Below, piece after piece: positions 15,287-24,140 of a DNA stretch of 64,000 nucleotides. This DNA comes from Bin87 sp965207585 (lineage in GTDB: Bacteria > Chloroflexota > Dehalococcoidia > Lucifugimonadales > UBA3495): positions 1,054,001 through 1,118,000 of the forward strand of contig CBDBMT010000003.1 in the NCBI GenBank assembly GCA_965207585.1, given 5' to 3'. A program made the position numbers and the translations under genes. Position 1 is the first letter of the stretch; every line of letters begins with the position of its first letter. The notes beneath the pieces were generated by a model, which saw only the letters and a program-made list of their open reading frames with translations, was not told where the DNA came from and searched no databases.

Positions 15287-16555
15287 ATGAGCGCCATCGC
15301 CACCGAAAATTCGCCCCAGGAGTTCCCATCCTACCGCTGGGTGGTCATGGGCATCTGGCTCACCGCGAGCGTGGCCGGCTTCATGATCATGTCCACCATC
15401 GGCATCCTGCTGCCGGCAATCAGCGCCGAATTGGGACTGTCACCTTTCCAGCAAGGGATGCTGGGCTCCTCCGCGTATTGGGGAAACCTGGTGCTGGCCA
15501 TTCCCATCGGTTGGTGGGCTTCCCGGTTCTCCCCGAGGATACTCACCTCCGTCACCCTGGCGCTGGGAACCCTGTTCCTGCTCGCCCAGTCCCTCTCTCC
15601 CGGCTTTGTCGTGCTGCTGCTGGCCCGGGTGGCCTTCGGCGTGAGCGTGATCGCCCGGCAACCGGCGCGAGCGCTGCTGACCCAGCAATGGTTCCCGCAG
15701 CGGCAGGTGGTGCTGGTGAACAGCATCTCCAACGCAATGTTCGGCCTGGTCGTCGGTGGCGGAGTAGCGGGTTCGCCGTTTATTCTCGCGGCCCTGGCTG
15801 ACGACTGGCGGGCGACCCTCCTCTGGTTCGTCGGCCTCTTCGGCGTGTTGACCATACTCTGGCTGATATTCGGGCGTGAAAGGGTCACCGCCGAATACCG
15901 GCAACGCCTGGGCTCCCAGGACGTGAATGTTCTCAAGGGCGCGCTGCGCTACCGCGACCTGTGGATCGGCGGTCTCGGGTTTGTAGGGGCCACAATGTCG
16001 TGGTCCGCTTTTCTCAGCTTCTATCCCACCCTGATGCTGGACACCTACCAGATGTCCCTGATTTGGTCTGGAGGCATATTGGCGGTGGGGATTTTCGTGG
16101 GCGGCGTATGCGGGTTGGGTTTCGGTTGGCTGGTCATGGTCTCGGATCAGGGACGGGCCGTCTTGCTGGGAACCGGCGCAGTCATGGCCGTCACCTTTGC
16201 GGCCATGACCCTCACGGGGTCGCTCCCGGCGCTGTTGGCGCTCACTATCGTCAATGGGGTGGCCTGGGGCTTTTGGCCCGTGCTCTATTCGGTGCCCTTC
16301 AATCTGCCCGGAATACGCCCGCGTGAGATTGCCGTGAGCTTGGCCTTCATCCAGATGAGCAGTTCCGCGGGTATCGCACTGGGTCCGCTGCTCGCTGGCA
16401 TTATCCAGGAGCTGACCGGAGACCTGAGGCTGTCGTTGATCGTGGTAAGCTTCGCATCTTTGTCGTTGTGCGGCGCCGGTCTGATCATGAAACACGGCCT
16501 CTCCAGCCGGGCGGCAGCCATGCCGGAGCCGGCTCCGTCCGCCACCGGCGGTTGA
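15287..16555 (+). CDS. MFS transporter
   Basis: 422 residues with about 12 hydrophobic segments. The first helix is YRWVVMGIWLTASVAGFMIMSTIGILLPAISAELGLSPFQQGMLGS. The loop between helices 2 and 3 (GWWASRFSPRILTSVT) is a degenerate form of the major-facilitator signature. Helix 4 contains LLARVAFGVSVIARQPARALLTQQWFP, typical of organic-acid and nitrate-type carriers. It is just downstream of lhgO on the same strand, so a carboxylate substrate is possible but not shown. Confidence 0.87.
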   Translation: MSAIATENSPQEFPSYRWVVMGIWLTASVAGFMIMSTIGILLPAISAELGLSPFQQGMLGSSAYWGNLVLAIPIGWWASRFSPRILTSVTLALGTLFLLAQSLSPGFVVLLLARVAFGVSVIARQPARALLTQQWFPQRQVVLVNSISNAMFGLVVGGGVAGSPFILAALADDWRATLLWFVGLFGVLTILWLIFGRERVTAEYRQRLGSQDVNVLKGALRYRDLWIGGLGFVGATMSWSAFLSFYPTLMLDTYQMSLIWSGGILAVGIFVGGVCGLGFGWLVMVSDQGRAVLLGTGAVMAVTFAAMTLTGSLPALLALTIVNGVAWGFWPVLYSVPFNLPGIRPREIAVSLAFIQMSSSAGIALGPLLAGIIQELTGDLRLSLIVVSFASLSLCGAGLIMKHGLSSRAAAMPEPAPSATGG

Positions 16556-16804
16556 CCTTCACGCGCACCCATATTGTCTTTTACATCGATGCACAGGATG
16601 GACAGGATACTTGCGATACCGTCGCCGCGTTCCGCTTCAAGGTGTCGCTGCACGTGACACTGTCGATTCTGGCCTACTTGGCCACCGCGCTGGCGCACCT
16701 CCGAGCAGACGAGTACGCCCACATGGGGGCAAGTCGACTGCTGGAGCGTGCTCACACACAAAAAACCGCCGTCCCACCAGACAGCAAGGAAAGCAAGTTA
16801 CCGT
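16556..16804. other. non-coding gap between convergent genes
   Basis: About 250 bp between the MFS gene and a convergent lipoprotein gene. It contains the short motif CATCGATGCACAGGATGGAC near 16585, related to CATCGATCGACAGGATTG near 7676. I see no gene, RNA or clear terminator here. Confidence 0.4.
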
Positions 16805-17911
16805 TCAATCAAGAGGCAAAATTTCGTAGGCCCAAAATCCCATCCCTGAACAATCCGGTGCATCCGGAAAGTTCGGAACCGGAGCTTCCCCACCTCCCGC
16901 CTTGAACTTGTCACCAACCCGCACGATGACTGCGCCCCCGCCGTTGGTAACCACCACCCGGTTCCCACGGATCTCAGCCCGGAAGCCCGGCGGCCACACC
17001 ACTACACTCCCGGTACCGCCTCGTGTATTTTCCAGACGCAGACAGCGCCCCTGCAGCACCAGCCGCCCGCCGTCCAGCAACACCGCCGGAGCTGAATGCG
17101 ACCCCTCCTGGTGCTTCACTCTCGGAACCACAATGCCGGCAGCGGAGACGATGGTGCGCGGTTCATCCGTGACCACGCTCACTTCGTCACCAACCAGCCA
17201 ATGGATCCCGGCGCAATCCTTTACGGCATCTTCACTCCAGTCCCAGACCGCCGGATCGTCAACGAGCTCTTGCGGCCATTCGCCGGATATGCGAACCCTG
17301 TCCCCAACCCTGGCCATCAGCAGACCGTCCTGGCTCACCACCTCGATGACGTCACTGACGCGACGCGCGGTAAACCCCGGGGGCCAGATGATCCATATTC
17401 CGGCCGGTATGTGATCTTCCACATGCGGACCCAGGTATGAGATGCGCAGACACCCGTCTGCCTCGAAAAGTTCACCGTAGAGATAGTCGAATCCCATGTT
17501 TATCACCGGCTCACGGTGATGCTGCGGAATATCGACGGGTACAGTTTGGGCGGTTTCCGAAACGGCTGCTTTGCCTGGTGTTGGTTCCGGCGCACGAGTC
17601 GGAGCGCCATCGCCGCCGGGAGGTTCGGCCGCAACCGTGGGTTTGGGCGCAAGGGTAGGTGGGGCGGCAAGCGTGGGCTGTTGGTCCTGCCTTGGCGGTT
17701 CCGCAGCATCTTTAGGGTCCGCTACAGGTGAAGCGATGACGCTTTGGGGCGGCGATTCCGTAGGCGTCGGTCGTGTGACGACGCTCGATGCTTGTGTCGC
17801 CGGGCCGTTCCGAGTTTCGCCGGAAACCGGCTGGACAACTTCTGCATTGTCCCGGCAGGCCACCGAGAAAACCAGGACGATTGCGCACAGGCACACCAAC
17901 AACGCGGACAT
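16805..17911 (-). CDS. lipoprotein with two repeated beta-rich domains
   Basis: 368 residues. A signal peptide with lipobox (VFSVAC, Cys19) is followed by a Pro/Thr-rich linker of about 100 residues (APPTLAPKPT and similar) that probably spans the cell-wall region. Two related modules follow: GCLRISYLG...IWIIWPPGFTARRVSDVIEVVSQDGLLMARVGDRVRISGE and RCLRLENTRG...SVVVWPPGFRAEIRGNRVVVTNGGGAVIVRVGDKFKAGGG. Each ends with an aspartate-cysteine-containing segment (VKDCAGIHWLV and APDCSGMGFWA). The module (C-L-R ... V-W-P-P-G-F ... G ... V-G-D) is not one I can name. It is convergent with the MFS gene and tandem with the truncated protease gene upstream. Confidence 0.75.
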   Translation of the reverse strand: MSALLVCLCAIVLVFSVACRDNAEVVQPVSGETRNGPATQASSVVTRPTPTESPPQSVIASPVADPKDAAEPPRQDQQPTLAAPPTLAPKPTVAAEPPGGDGAPTRAPEPTPGKAAVSETAQTVPVDIPQHHREPVINMGFDYLYGELFEADGCLRISYLGPHVEDHIPAGIWIIWPPGFTARRVSDVIEVVSQDGLLMARVGDRVRISGEWPQELVDDPAVWDWSEDAVKDCAGIHWLVGDEVSVVTDEPRTIVSAAGIVVPRVKHQEGSHSAPAVLLDGGRLVLQGRCLRLENTRGGTGSVVVWPPGFRAEIRGNRVVVTNGGGAVIVRVGDKFKAGGGEAPVPNFPDAPDCSGMGFWAYEILPLD

Positions 17912-17973
17912 CGTTCCGGTACTCCCATGGCTCCGCCGCCTGTAGCCAGCGGCAATAGGCGGCGGAGGACGGT

Positions 17974-18477
17974 TCAGTCAGTGAGCAAATCTAAGTCTTG
18001 GAGGGCCAGGTAATTGATGGCCATGTAGATTGGCTCATTGGGTCCGCCTGTAAAGATGCTCGGGTTGTTCCAGGCCGACGTCGTACCGTAGGCAGTGTTG
18101 CCAAGATACCAAGGGCCGCCGCTGTCTCCACCTGCCGTCAGGCTGCGCGAAGGATTCCTGACCAGTACCCAAGTATTGTCCCAATTATAGCCACCCCAAG
18201 TCGGTCTGAAAGACGTTGTGACAATCCACCCGCACCCTTGCCCAGTCGTCCAGCCGTATTTGCAAACCCAATCGCCTGAACCCTGGAAGGAGCGGTGGCG
18301 CTCGGACGTGATCGAACGGTGGTATGAACTACCGAACGAAATAACATTGTCTGGAGTGTAGTCGGAACTCGCAGTATGCCACTGTACATCAACAGATCCG
18401 CCAACGTCGCCGTCCTCATGGGTCAACTCCCATGTAAGATCAGCGCGGCCGGCGTGTATAATCGCGCGATGCTCCAA
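17974..18477 (-). pseudogene. S1 (chymotrypsin/streptogrisin-like) protease, N-terminally truncated
   Basis: The frame has no good start: the first candidate is a TTG at 18477 with no ribosome binding site. It encodes the C-terminal two thirds of a chymotrypsin-fold protease. The catalytic serine lies in GGDSGGPWYLGNTAYG, preceded by VCKYGWTTGQGCGWI, and the aspartate may be the one in GSVDVQWHTAS. The segment that should hold the catalytic histidine (TAxHC) and any signal peptide is missing. The region just upstream carries a divergent promoter for the next MFS gene. I read this as a remnant of a secreted protease, not an active enzyme. Confidence 0.65.
18457..18462 (+). promoter_or_regulatory. 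-10 promoter element for the MFS gene at 18534
   Basis: TATAAT in the context GCGTGTATAATCGCG, 71 bp upstream of the GTG start of the MFS gene. No strong -35 is visible. Confidence 0.45.
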
Positions 18478-18533
18478 TCGGCTTTTTCGACCGTGGGCCG
18501 CGACACCCGCAGGTTCGGGCTCCAGGCAACCTC

Positions 18534-19817
18534 GTGCTGAACGCGGCCCGCACCCGCCTGCATTACGGCTGGGTGATATTCGTCCTGTCGCTGGGAAACC
18601 TCACCGTTGAGGGCGGCACCAAAAACAGCGAGGCCGTTTACTTCAACGCGCTGAAAGACGCTTTCGGCCGCAGCGCGACTTACACCTCGGCCGTATTTTC
18701 CCTGGCCGGACTCATCGGCGCCATCAGCGCGCCGCTGCTGGGCATCCTGCTGGACCGATGGGGAGCGCGGGTCCTCTTTCCTCTGGCGGGATTGTTCATT
18801 CTCTTCGGGTGGATCGCGTCCAGTTACACCACCGACCTGTGGCAGATGTTCATCCTGTACAGCGTGTTCGCCGGGATCGGCCACACGGCCATTTCGTCGT
18901 TTTCGATGACTGCCACCGTCGCCCCCTGGTTCCCGCAGACGCGGGGCCGGATGCTGGGTCTCGCGGACAGCGGCAATCCCATCGGGCAGGCGGTTTTTGC
19001 CCCGCTGGCCGGAGTCCTGACCACCGCGCTCGGATGGCGGTGGGCCTACCGCATTTACGGCGTCATTTTCGCCGTGCTGATCGCGGTTCCCAACGGTTTG
19101 CTGCAGCGTCGCCCACCGGAAACTGCGCCGGTTCCACCGACGATGGCAGCCGCATCCCGGCCCCAGTCGGGCCCGCCGACCTCCAGAGCCCGTTCCGGCC
19201 AGGCCGAGCGCGGGGCAACGCCGACCCTGGGAAACGCAGTCCGCGACGCGGCAATGTGGCTGCTCGTCCTAACGCGGGTCTTTGGCTCCACCGGCACGCA
19301 GATGATACGGGTCCACCTGGTCACATTCTTCGTGCTGGCCGGCTACAGCGTTCAAACCGCGGCGAACACCCTGGGCGCCGTGGGGCTGGTGAGCGTGTTC
19401 GCGCGACCCCTGATTGGGGTGGCAACCGACCGCTGGGGGCGAGAATCGGTTTACACCGTGGGCATGACCGTAGCGGCCGGAGCCGTGCTCCTGGTGCTGT
19501 GGCTGGGCGACGGGCAGAGTTTCTGGCCCCTGGCGATCTACGTCGCCCTGGCGGGGATCACGGACGGCATCAGCGGCCTGATTATCGGCGCCAAGGCGGC
19601 GGACATCTTCCCCAGCGAGACCCTGGGCACCGTGATGGGGTTCGTCGAGATGGGCCGGGGGGCGGCTATTTTCCTGGGGCCGATCATAGCCGGCCTCATG
19701 TTCGACTTGCAGGGCGATTACGTGCAGGCGTTTATCCTGTCCGCACTTCTGACCATGGCCTCAGTATGCGCCATGTGGACAGCGGATGCAATCGGGCGCC
19801 GCCGCCGCGCCGCCTGA
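18534..19817 (+). CDS. MFS transporter
   Basis: 427 residues from a GTG. Twelve predicted membrane helices are interrupted by a central cytoplasmic loop of about 45 residues (RRPPETAPVPPTMAAASRPQSGPPTSRARSG, written in part). Helix 1 is RLHYGWVIFVLSLGNLTVEGG and the signature loop is LLGILLDRWGARVLFPLAG; a second copy in the C-terminal half is RPLIGVATDRWGRESVYTVG. It resembles oxalate/formate-antiporter-like and monocarboxylate-type carriers. Substrate unknown. The dienelactone hydrolase gene follows with its own promoter. Confidence 0.87.
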   Translation: MLNAARTRLHYGWVIFVLSLGNLTVEGGTKNSEAVYFNALKDAFGRSATYTSAVFSLAGLIGAISAPLLGILLDRWGARVLFPLAGLFILFGWIASSYTTDLWQMFILYSVFAGIGHTAISSFSMTATVAPWFPQTRGRMLGLADSGNPIGQAVFAPLAGVLTTALGWRWAYRIYGVIFAVLIAVPNGLLQRRPPETAPVPPTMAAASRPQSGPPTSRARSGQAERGATPTLGNAVRDAAMWLLVLTRVFGSTGTQMIRVHLVTFFVLAGYSVQTAANTLGAVGLVSVFARPLIGVATDRWGRESVYTVGMTVAAGAVLLVLWLGDGQSFWPLAIYVALAGITDGISGLIIGAKAADIFPSETLGTVMGFVEMGRGAAIFLGPIIAGLMFDLQGDYVQAFILSALLTMASVCAMWTADAIGRRRRAA

Positions 19818-19834
19818 GCCATGCGTCAACCTGC

Positions 19835-19863
19835 TTGTTTGGCCCGCAATCCTTTGTTACAAT
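19835..19863 (+). promoter_or_regulatory. promoter of the dienelactone hydrolase gene
   Basis: TTGTTT (19835-19840), a 17-bp spacer and TACAAT (19858-19863) preceded by TGT form an extended -10 promoter. It lies 100 bp upstream of the ATG at 19963. Confidence 0.5.
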
Positions 19864-19962
19864 TCCGGCGCACGAAAGATACCTCTGGCGGGCGAGCGTG
19901 TTCTGCCACCGCCGAGCCGCCGTATCACTGGAGTTCGCGCAACCAATGGAGGAGGAAATACT

Positions 19963-20751
19963 ATGCCGTCGTTCTGGGAAAACATCCGAATGCCCGATCC
20001 TGAGGAGGACCGCGAGTCTGGAGCCAACATCGCCGAGGCCGGCGATATGGCTGCCTACGTCAGCTTCCCGGCGCCCAGCGCTGGCACCAGCCTGCCGGCC
20101 ATTATCGTCGTTCAGGAAGCCTTCGGCGCCAATCAGCACATCCAGCGGGTGGCCGACGGGTTCGCCGCTGCGGGTTACGTCGCCGTGGCTCCGGCCCTGT
20201 TCCACCGCAACGAGCGCAACCCCAACCCGATGTTGGGCTACACTCCTGAGGACTTCGACGCCGCGATCAACACCTACATGCCCGCTCTAACCGGCCAGGG
20301 CATCATTGCTGACATCAACGCCACCGTTGATTACCTGCAGCGCACGTATCCGCGCACCCGGGGACAGAAGATCGGAATCGTCGGCTACTGCATGGGCGGT
20401 CGTGTGGTCTACCTGGCCGCCAGTTCCTGTGCCGGCCTCTCCGCGGGCGTAGTGTATTATGGTGGCGCTATTCTCGCCCCCTACAGTGACGGCGTGACCC
20501 CCATCGACGGCACCGCCAACATCAGCATCCCGCTGATGGGCAACTTCGGAGAGACTGACGGCAATCCGACACCTGCCGACGTCTCGCAGATCGAAGCTGC
20601 GCTGGACGCCGCCGGCAAGTCCTACGACTTCAAGATGTACCCTGGCGCCGGCCACGGTTTCAACTGCGACGACCGCGACAGTTACAACCAGGCCGCCGCG
20701 GAAGACGCCCAGGCCCGCACCATCGCCTTCTTCAACGAGCACTTGAAGTAA
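19963..20751 (+). CDS. dienelactone hydrolase family protein
   Basis: 262 residues from the ATG at 19963, which has a very strong GGAGGAGGAAA ribosome binding site. Alpha/beta hydrolase with the cysteine nucleophile of the family in GIVGYCMGGRVVYL and the histidine in YPGAGHGFNCDDRDSY. The aspartate is expected around GNFGETDGNPT. AIIVVQEAFGANQHIQRVADGFAAAGYVAVAPALFHR is a family hallmark. Family members hydrolyse dienelactone in the chlorocatechol pathway, but many have unknown substrates and no aromatic-degradation genes are nearby. A hairpin follows the stop. Confidence 0.88.
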   Translation: MPSFWENIRMPDPEEDRESGANIAEAGDMAAYVSFPAPSAGTSLPAIIVVQEAFGANQHIQRVADGFAAAGYVAVAPALFHRNERNPNPMLGYTPEDFDAAINTYMPALTGQGIIADINATVDYLQRTYPRTRGQKIGIVGYCMGGRVVYLAASSCAGLSAGVVYYGGAILAPYSDGVTPIDGTANISIPLMGNFGETDGNPTPADVSQIEAALDAAGKSYDFKMYPGAGHGFNCDDRDSYNQAAAEDAQARTIAFFNEHLK

Positions 20752-20778
20752 ATCCACACTGCCTCGTCGCGGACTGAG

Positions 20779-20808
20779 CGGCCCCCTTGCCGGAGCGCAG
20801 GGGGGCCG
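20779..20808 (+). terminator. possible terminator hairpin after the hydrolase gene
   Basis: CGGCCCCC at 20779-20786 pairs with GGGGGCCG at 20801-20808. The T-run expected of an intrinsic terminator is missing (TTAGC follows), so it may be a weak terminator or only a stable mRNA end. Confidence 0.4.
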
Positions 20809-20862
20809 TTAGCATGTTACTCAGGAACGATTTCCTCACGACGGTACCGCAGAGGTGTCCTC

Positions 20863-21111
20863 ATGGCTACGTTGAAAGAGAACATCGCGGCTTACGAAGC
20901 GATGCAGAATGACCTGGAACTGGACTACTTCGGCAAGTGGGTCATTTTCCATGATGAGAAGCTTTTTGGCGTCTATGAAACATCCCACGACGCCGCCGAG
21001 GTAGCAATAAAGCGCTTTGGCCGCAATCCTTGCCTGATCAGAGAGGTGGGAGCGCCGCCGCTGACGTTGCCGCCTTACGTGCCATACAGGAAACTCAATG
21101 CCAACGGCTGA
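20863..21111 (+). CDS. DUF5678-like small protein
   Basis: 82 residues. The core NDLELDYFGKWVIFHDEKLFGVYETSHDAAEVAIKRFGRNPCLIREVG matches the layout of DUF5678-type proteins (W-V/A-hh-x-x-x-hhG...A...A...FG...hh-x-x-hG). These are typically encoded just before a retropepsin-like protein, as here, where the two frames overlap by 14 bp. The function of the pair is not known. Confidence 0.7.
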   Translation: MATLKENIAAYEAMQNDLELDYFGKWVIFHDEKLFGVYETSHDAAEVAIKRFGRNPCLIREVGAPPLTLPPYVPYRKLNANG

Positions 21112-21541
21112 CTGTGGATTTGCTGACCAGCCCGACTATCTGGCGAGACGTGGGCCGACTTTGTTGGTCTCTATCGGCCTGGATAGCGAAATTGCAATCG
21201 GAACGCCTTTCCATCGGGAAGCGGAGCAGGAACTTTGGCCGGCTTTGGTGGATACTGGCTCGGCAACGAGTTGCATCGATTCCCAGCTTGCCGTGATGCT
21301 GCGGTTGCCGGTGGTCGGCCAGCGAACTGTGTCAGGCGTTCATGGCGAGGGCGTGGTGAATGAACACTTGGCTCAGATTTTCGTGCCTGATCTGGGCGTT
21401 GTTTTCTCCGGCGTGTTTGTTGGCGCTCACCTGAACGCCGGCGGACAACCTCATTCTGCCATCATCGGTCGGGATTTTCTGCGTCACTTCCGTTTGACCT
21501 ACGACGGTCGCACCGGCGCGGTCACACTCAGCAACGACTGA
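21098..21541 (+). CDS. retropepsin-like aspartic protease
   Basis: 147 residues. A single aspartic-protease lobe: the active-site motif ALVDTGSATSCID near residue 50, flap region VSGVHGEGVVNEHLAQI, and the conserved second motif HSAIIGRDFLRHFRLTYDGRTGAVTL. Like retroviral proteases it would need to dimerise to form an active site. It overlaps the DUF5678-like gene, indicating coupled translation. The substrate is unknown; such pairs are seen in several environmental phyla. Confidence 0.78.
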   Translation: MPTADCGFADQPDYLARRGPTLLVSIGLDSEIAIGTPFHREAEQELWPALVDTGSATSCIDSQLAVMLRLPVVGQRTVSGVHGEGVVNEHLAQIFVPDLGVVFSGVFVGAHLNAGGQPHSAIIGRDFLRHFRLTYDGRTGAVTLSND

Positions 21542-21573
21542 TCCATCTCACTGCGGCGCGCGGACTGATTCCG

Positions 21574-22971
21574 TCACCCGCCTAACGGGCTGATGCCCCG
21601 CACCAGCCGCATGATGTCGTTCGCCGAGATGGCGATGACCAGGGCCAACAGGGCCACGAATCCGATCAGGTGGACCAGGCCCTCTTTGTCTGACGGCACC
21701 CGTTTGCCTCCGCGCACCCACTCGATGAACACGAACAGCAGTCGCCCGCCGTCCAGCATCGGGATGGGGAGTATGTTCAGGATCGCCAGGTTGATGCTCA
21801 ACAGGATTGCCACCAGCACCCACCCCTGGAGTCCGCCTTGACGGGTAACCTCGCCGGTAATCTGGGCGATGCCAATGGGGCCGCTCAACTCCGGCCCCCG
21901 TCCTCCGCCAAACCAGCCGCGGATTTCTCTCCCCATCAGGGTCAGCATGTCCCAGGTGCTGGTGACTCCCAGGCGCGCCGCGGTCCAGGGCGGCTCGATG
22001 CGCCGGACCTCCTGCTGGTCCACTATGGAGAAGGTGATCCCGACGGCGCCCTGACCCGGTGGCGGGTCCACCCGCGGCGTGACCTGGGTCACCTGCTGTT
22101 GCCCGTCCCGCTCGATCACCCAGGTCATCGCGGAGCCGGCGGACAGCCGCACCTCCCGGGGCAAGTCCTGGGGCGATTCCAGCGGCGCATCGCCGATTTG
22201 CACCACCCGGTCGCCGGATTGCAAACCCGCCGTTTCCGCCGGCGAACTCGGCACAACCCGGGTGATTTCCACCGTGCCGCCTACCATTTCCGTGTGCGGC
22301 ACCATGAACATGATGGCGAACGCTACAATCGGGAACAGCGCGTTCATGGCCGACCCGGCCGCCAGCACGATTGCGCGCTGACCCAGACCGCGGCGCGCCA
22401 GGCTCCCGGGCGCGGCGGGATTGTTCTCTCCCGACAGCCTGACGAACCCGCCCAACGGGAGCCAGTTGACGGAGTAAACCATGTCGGCCAGGACAACGCG
22501 GTCGGGCAATACCTCGCGAACTCGGCCCTCATGACGGAGGAACTCGTCCGTCTGCACGTCGTCCAATCGTCTGCGGGCGGACTGCATCCCCAGTTCCGTA
22601 TCCTGGGACCGGCGTCCGAATCCCGCGAATCGGGCCAGGGAGCCCAGGGTTCCTCCGGCTCGCCCCGGCTCGCGCATCTCGATGTAACGCGCAACGAGCT
22701 GCCCTTCCGCGTTTTCGCCGGACAGCACGCGAATCACCTGGCCCGGGCGAATGGCGCCCGTTACCCCATTGAGGCAAACCGTTGTGGGGCTCAGCAGCGT
22801 CTCGGTGCGGCCGGTGTAGATTCCGAAAGCCCGAGGCGGGTAGCCGACGCCAAATTCGAGCACCTTGATCCCAAAAGCCCGGGCGGACCAGAAGTGTCCC
22901 AGCTCGTGCACCACCACCAGGAGCAGCAGCATCGGCACGAACGATGCCACCGCGATAATCCACGTGTCCAT
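21574..22971 (-). CDS. rseP: RIP metalloprotease, site-2 protease family (RseP)
   Basis: 465 residues. Zinc metalloprotease that cuts transmembrane segments of anti-sigma factors or signal-peptide remnants. The HELGH motif is at residues 22-26 inside the first membrane helix and the second catalytic segment is LAILNILPIPMLDGG near the C-terminus. A PDZ domain (VVPSSPAETAGLQSGDRVVQIGDAPLESPQDLPREV) lies between them. The segment from about residue 60 to 150 is an insertion beside the usual N-terminal loop, which makes the protein longer than average. It follows dxr by about 20 bp in the conserved uppS-cdsA-dxr-rseP order. Confidence 0.92.
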   Translation of the reverse strand: MDTWIIAVASFVPMLLLLVVVHELGHFWSARAFGIKVLEFGVGYPPRAFGIYTGRTETLLSPTTVCLNGVTGAIRPGQVIRVLSGENAEGQLVARYIEMREPGRAGGTLGSLARFAGFGRRSQDTELGMQSARRRLDDVQTDEFLRHEGRVREVLPDRVVLADMVYSVNWLPLGGFVRLSGENNPAAPGSLARRGLGQRAIVLAAGSAMNALFPIVAFAIMFMVPHTEMVGGTVEITRVVPSSPAETAGLQSGDRVVQIGDAPLESPQDLPREVRLSAGSAMTWVIERDGQQQVTQVTPRVDPPPGQGAVGITFSIVDQQEVRRIEPPWTAARLGVTSTWDMLTLMGREIRGWFGGGRGPELSGPIGIAQITGEVTRQGGLQGWVLVAILLSINLAILNILPIPMLDGGRLLFVFIEWVRGGKRVPSDKEGLVHLIGFVALLALVIAISANDIMRLVRGISPLGG

Positions 22972-22992
22972 AGCTCTGGCCCGCGTGGCCGG

Positions 22993-24120
22993 CTAATTCA
23001 TCCCGCTGCTCACGATCTCGGCAGCGCGCAGGTTGGCCCAGCGGTCTGCCTCTACTATAGCATCAAGATCGGGTGACGGCTGCGATACGTGCTCGACGAG
23101 CACCCGCTCGACCAGGCGGTAGATGTCGGTATAGCGGATGCTCCCGGCAAGGAAGGCCTGCACCGCCACTTCATCCGCGGCGCTGAGCACGGCGGGCATG
23201 GTTCCGCCCGTCTTGCCGGCGGAGACCGCCAGGTCAAAGCAGGGGAAGCGCTTCGGTTCCAGCGGTTCGAAGTCCAGTGACCACGGAGCGCCAATGTCCA
23301 AGCGCGGTATCTCCTCATTGGCAAAGCGCCTGGGGTGAAACAGTGCGTACTGTATGGGCAGGCGCATGCTGGGCGGACCCAACTGCGCCTTCACCGACCC
23401 GTCGTCGAACTCGACCATGGAATGTATCGTGCTCTGGGGATGCACCACCACGGCGATGTCTTCCCAGGGCACGGAGAACAGCCAATGGGATTCGATCACC
23501 TCGAAGGCCTTGTTCATCAGCGTGGCCGAGTCAATGGTGATCTTGTCGCCCATGCGCCAGGTCGGGTGCTGGAGCGCCTGTTCGGGGGTGACGGTGTCCA
23601 GTTCATCCAGCGGCGTGCGGCGAAACGGGCCGCCGCTGGCGGTTATCATCAAACGCCGGATGTGGTTGTCTTCTCCCTGGAGGCACTGCCAGATGGCGCT
23701 GGGCTCGCTGTCCACAGGCAGGATCACCCCACCGTATGCGGCTTCCGCTTCCTTCAACACCTGACCCGCCATGACGATGGGTTCCTTGTTGGACAGCGCG
23801 ACCTGCTTCCCCGCGCGCAGGGCGCTCAACGTGGGCGTCAGGCCAACGGCGCCCATCAGCGCGACCATGACCTGGTCCACCTCGGACAGCGACGCCATCT
23901 CGTCCATGGGCAGCATTTTCACGCCGTCGGGCGGTTCATCAGGCGGGTTCGAGCACCAGATGTAATCGGGAGCGAACTCGGCCACCTGTTCCAGGAGCAA
24001 GGCGGTGTTGTTGCCGGCGGCCAGCCCCGCCACCTGGAACTCGTCGGGGAACGCCCGCACGATGTCCAGCGTTTGACGCCCGATTGATCCGGTAGAGCCG
24101 AGTATGACGATGCGCCGCAT
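22993..24120 (-). CDS. dxr: 1-deoxy-D-xylulose-5-phosphate reductoisomerase
   Basis: 375 residues. Second enzyme of the MEP isoprenoid pathway: converts DXP to 2-C-methyl-D-erythritol 4-phosphate with NADPH and a divalent metal. The NADPH site ILGSTGSIGRQTLDIVRAF is at the N-terminus. Family motifs follow: ALSNKEPIVMAG, ILPVDSEPSAIWQCL with the metal-binding aspartate and glutamate, TASGGPFR, HPTWRMGDKITIDSATLMNKAFEVIE and VVHPQSTIHSMVEFDDGSVKAQLGPPSMRLPIQYAL. The gene lies between cdsA and rseP, the common bacterial order. It also supplies the isoprenoid precursors used by the UppS encoded nearby. Confidence 0.95.
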   Translation of the reverse strand: MRRIVILGSTGSIGRQTLDIVRAFPDEFQVAGLAAGNNTALLLEQVAEFAPDYIWCSNPPDEPPDGVKMLPMDEMASLSEVDQVMVALMGAVGLTPTLSALRAGKQVALSNKEPIVMAGQVLKEAEAAYGGVILPVDSEPSAIWQCLQGEDNHIRRLMITASGGPFRRTPLDELDTVTPEQALQHPTWRMGDKITIDSATLMNKAFEVIESHWLFSVPWEDIAVVVHPQSTIHSMVEFDDGSVKAQLGPPSMRLPIQYALFHPRRFANEEIPRLDIGAPWSLDFEPLEPKRFPCFDLAVSAGKTGGTMPAVLSAADEVAVQAFLAGSIRYTDIYRLVERVLVEHVSQPSPDLDAIVEADRWANLRAAEIVSSGMN

Positions 24121-24140
24121 GTGTTCGCTTCCGGGTCGAT

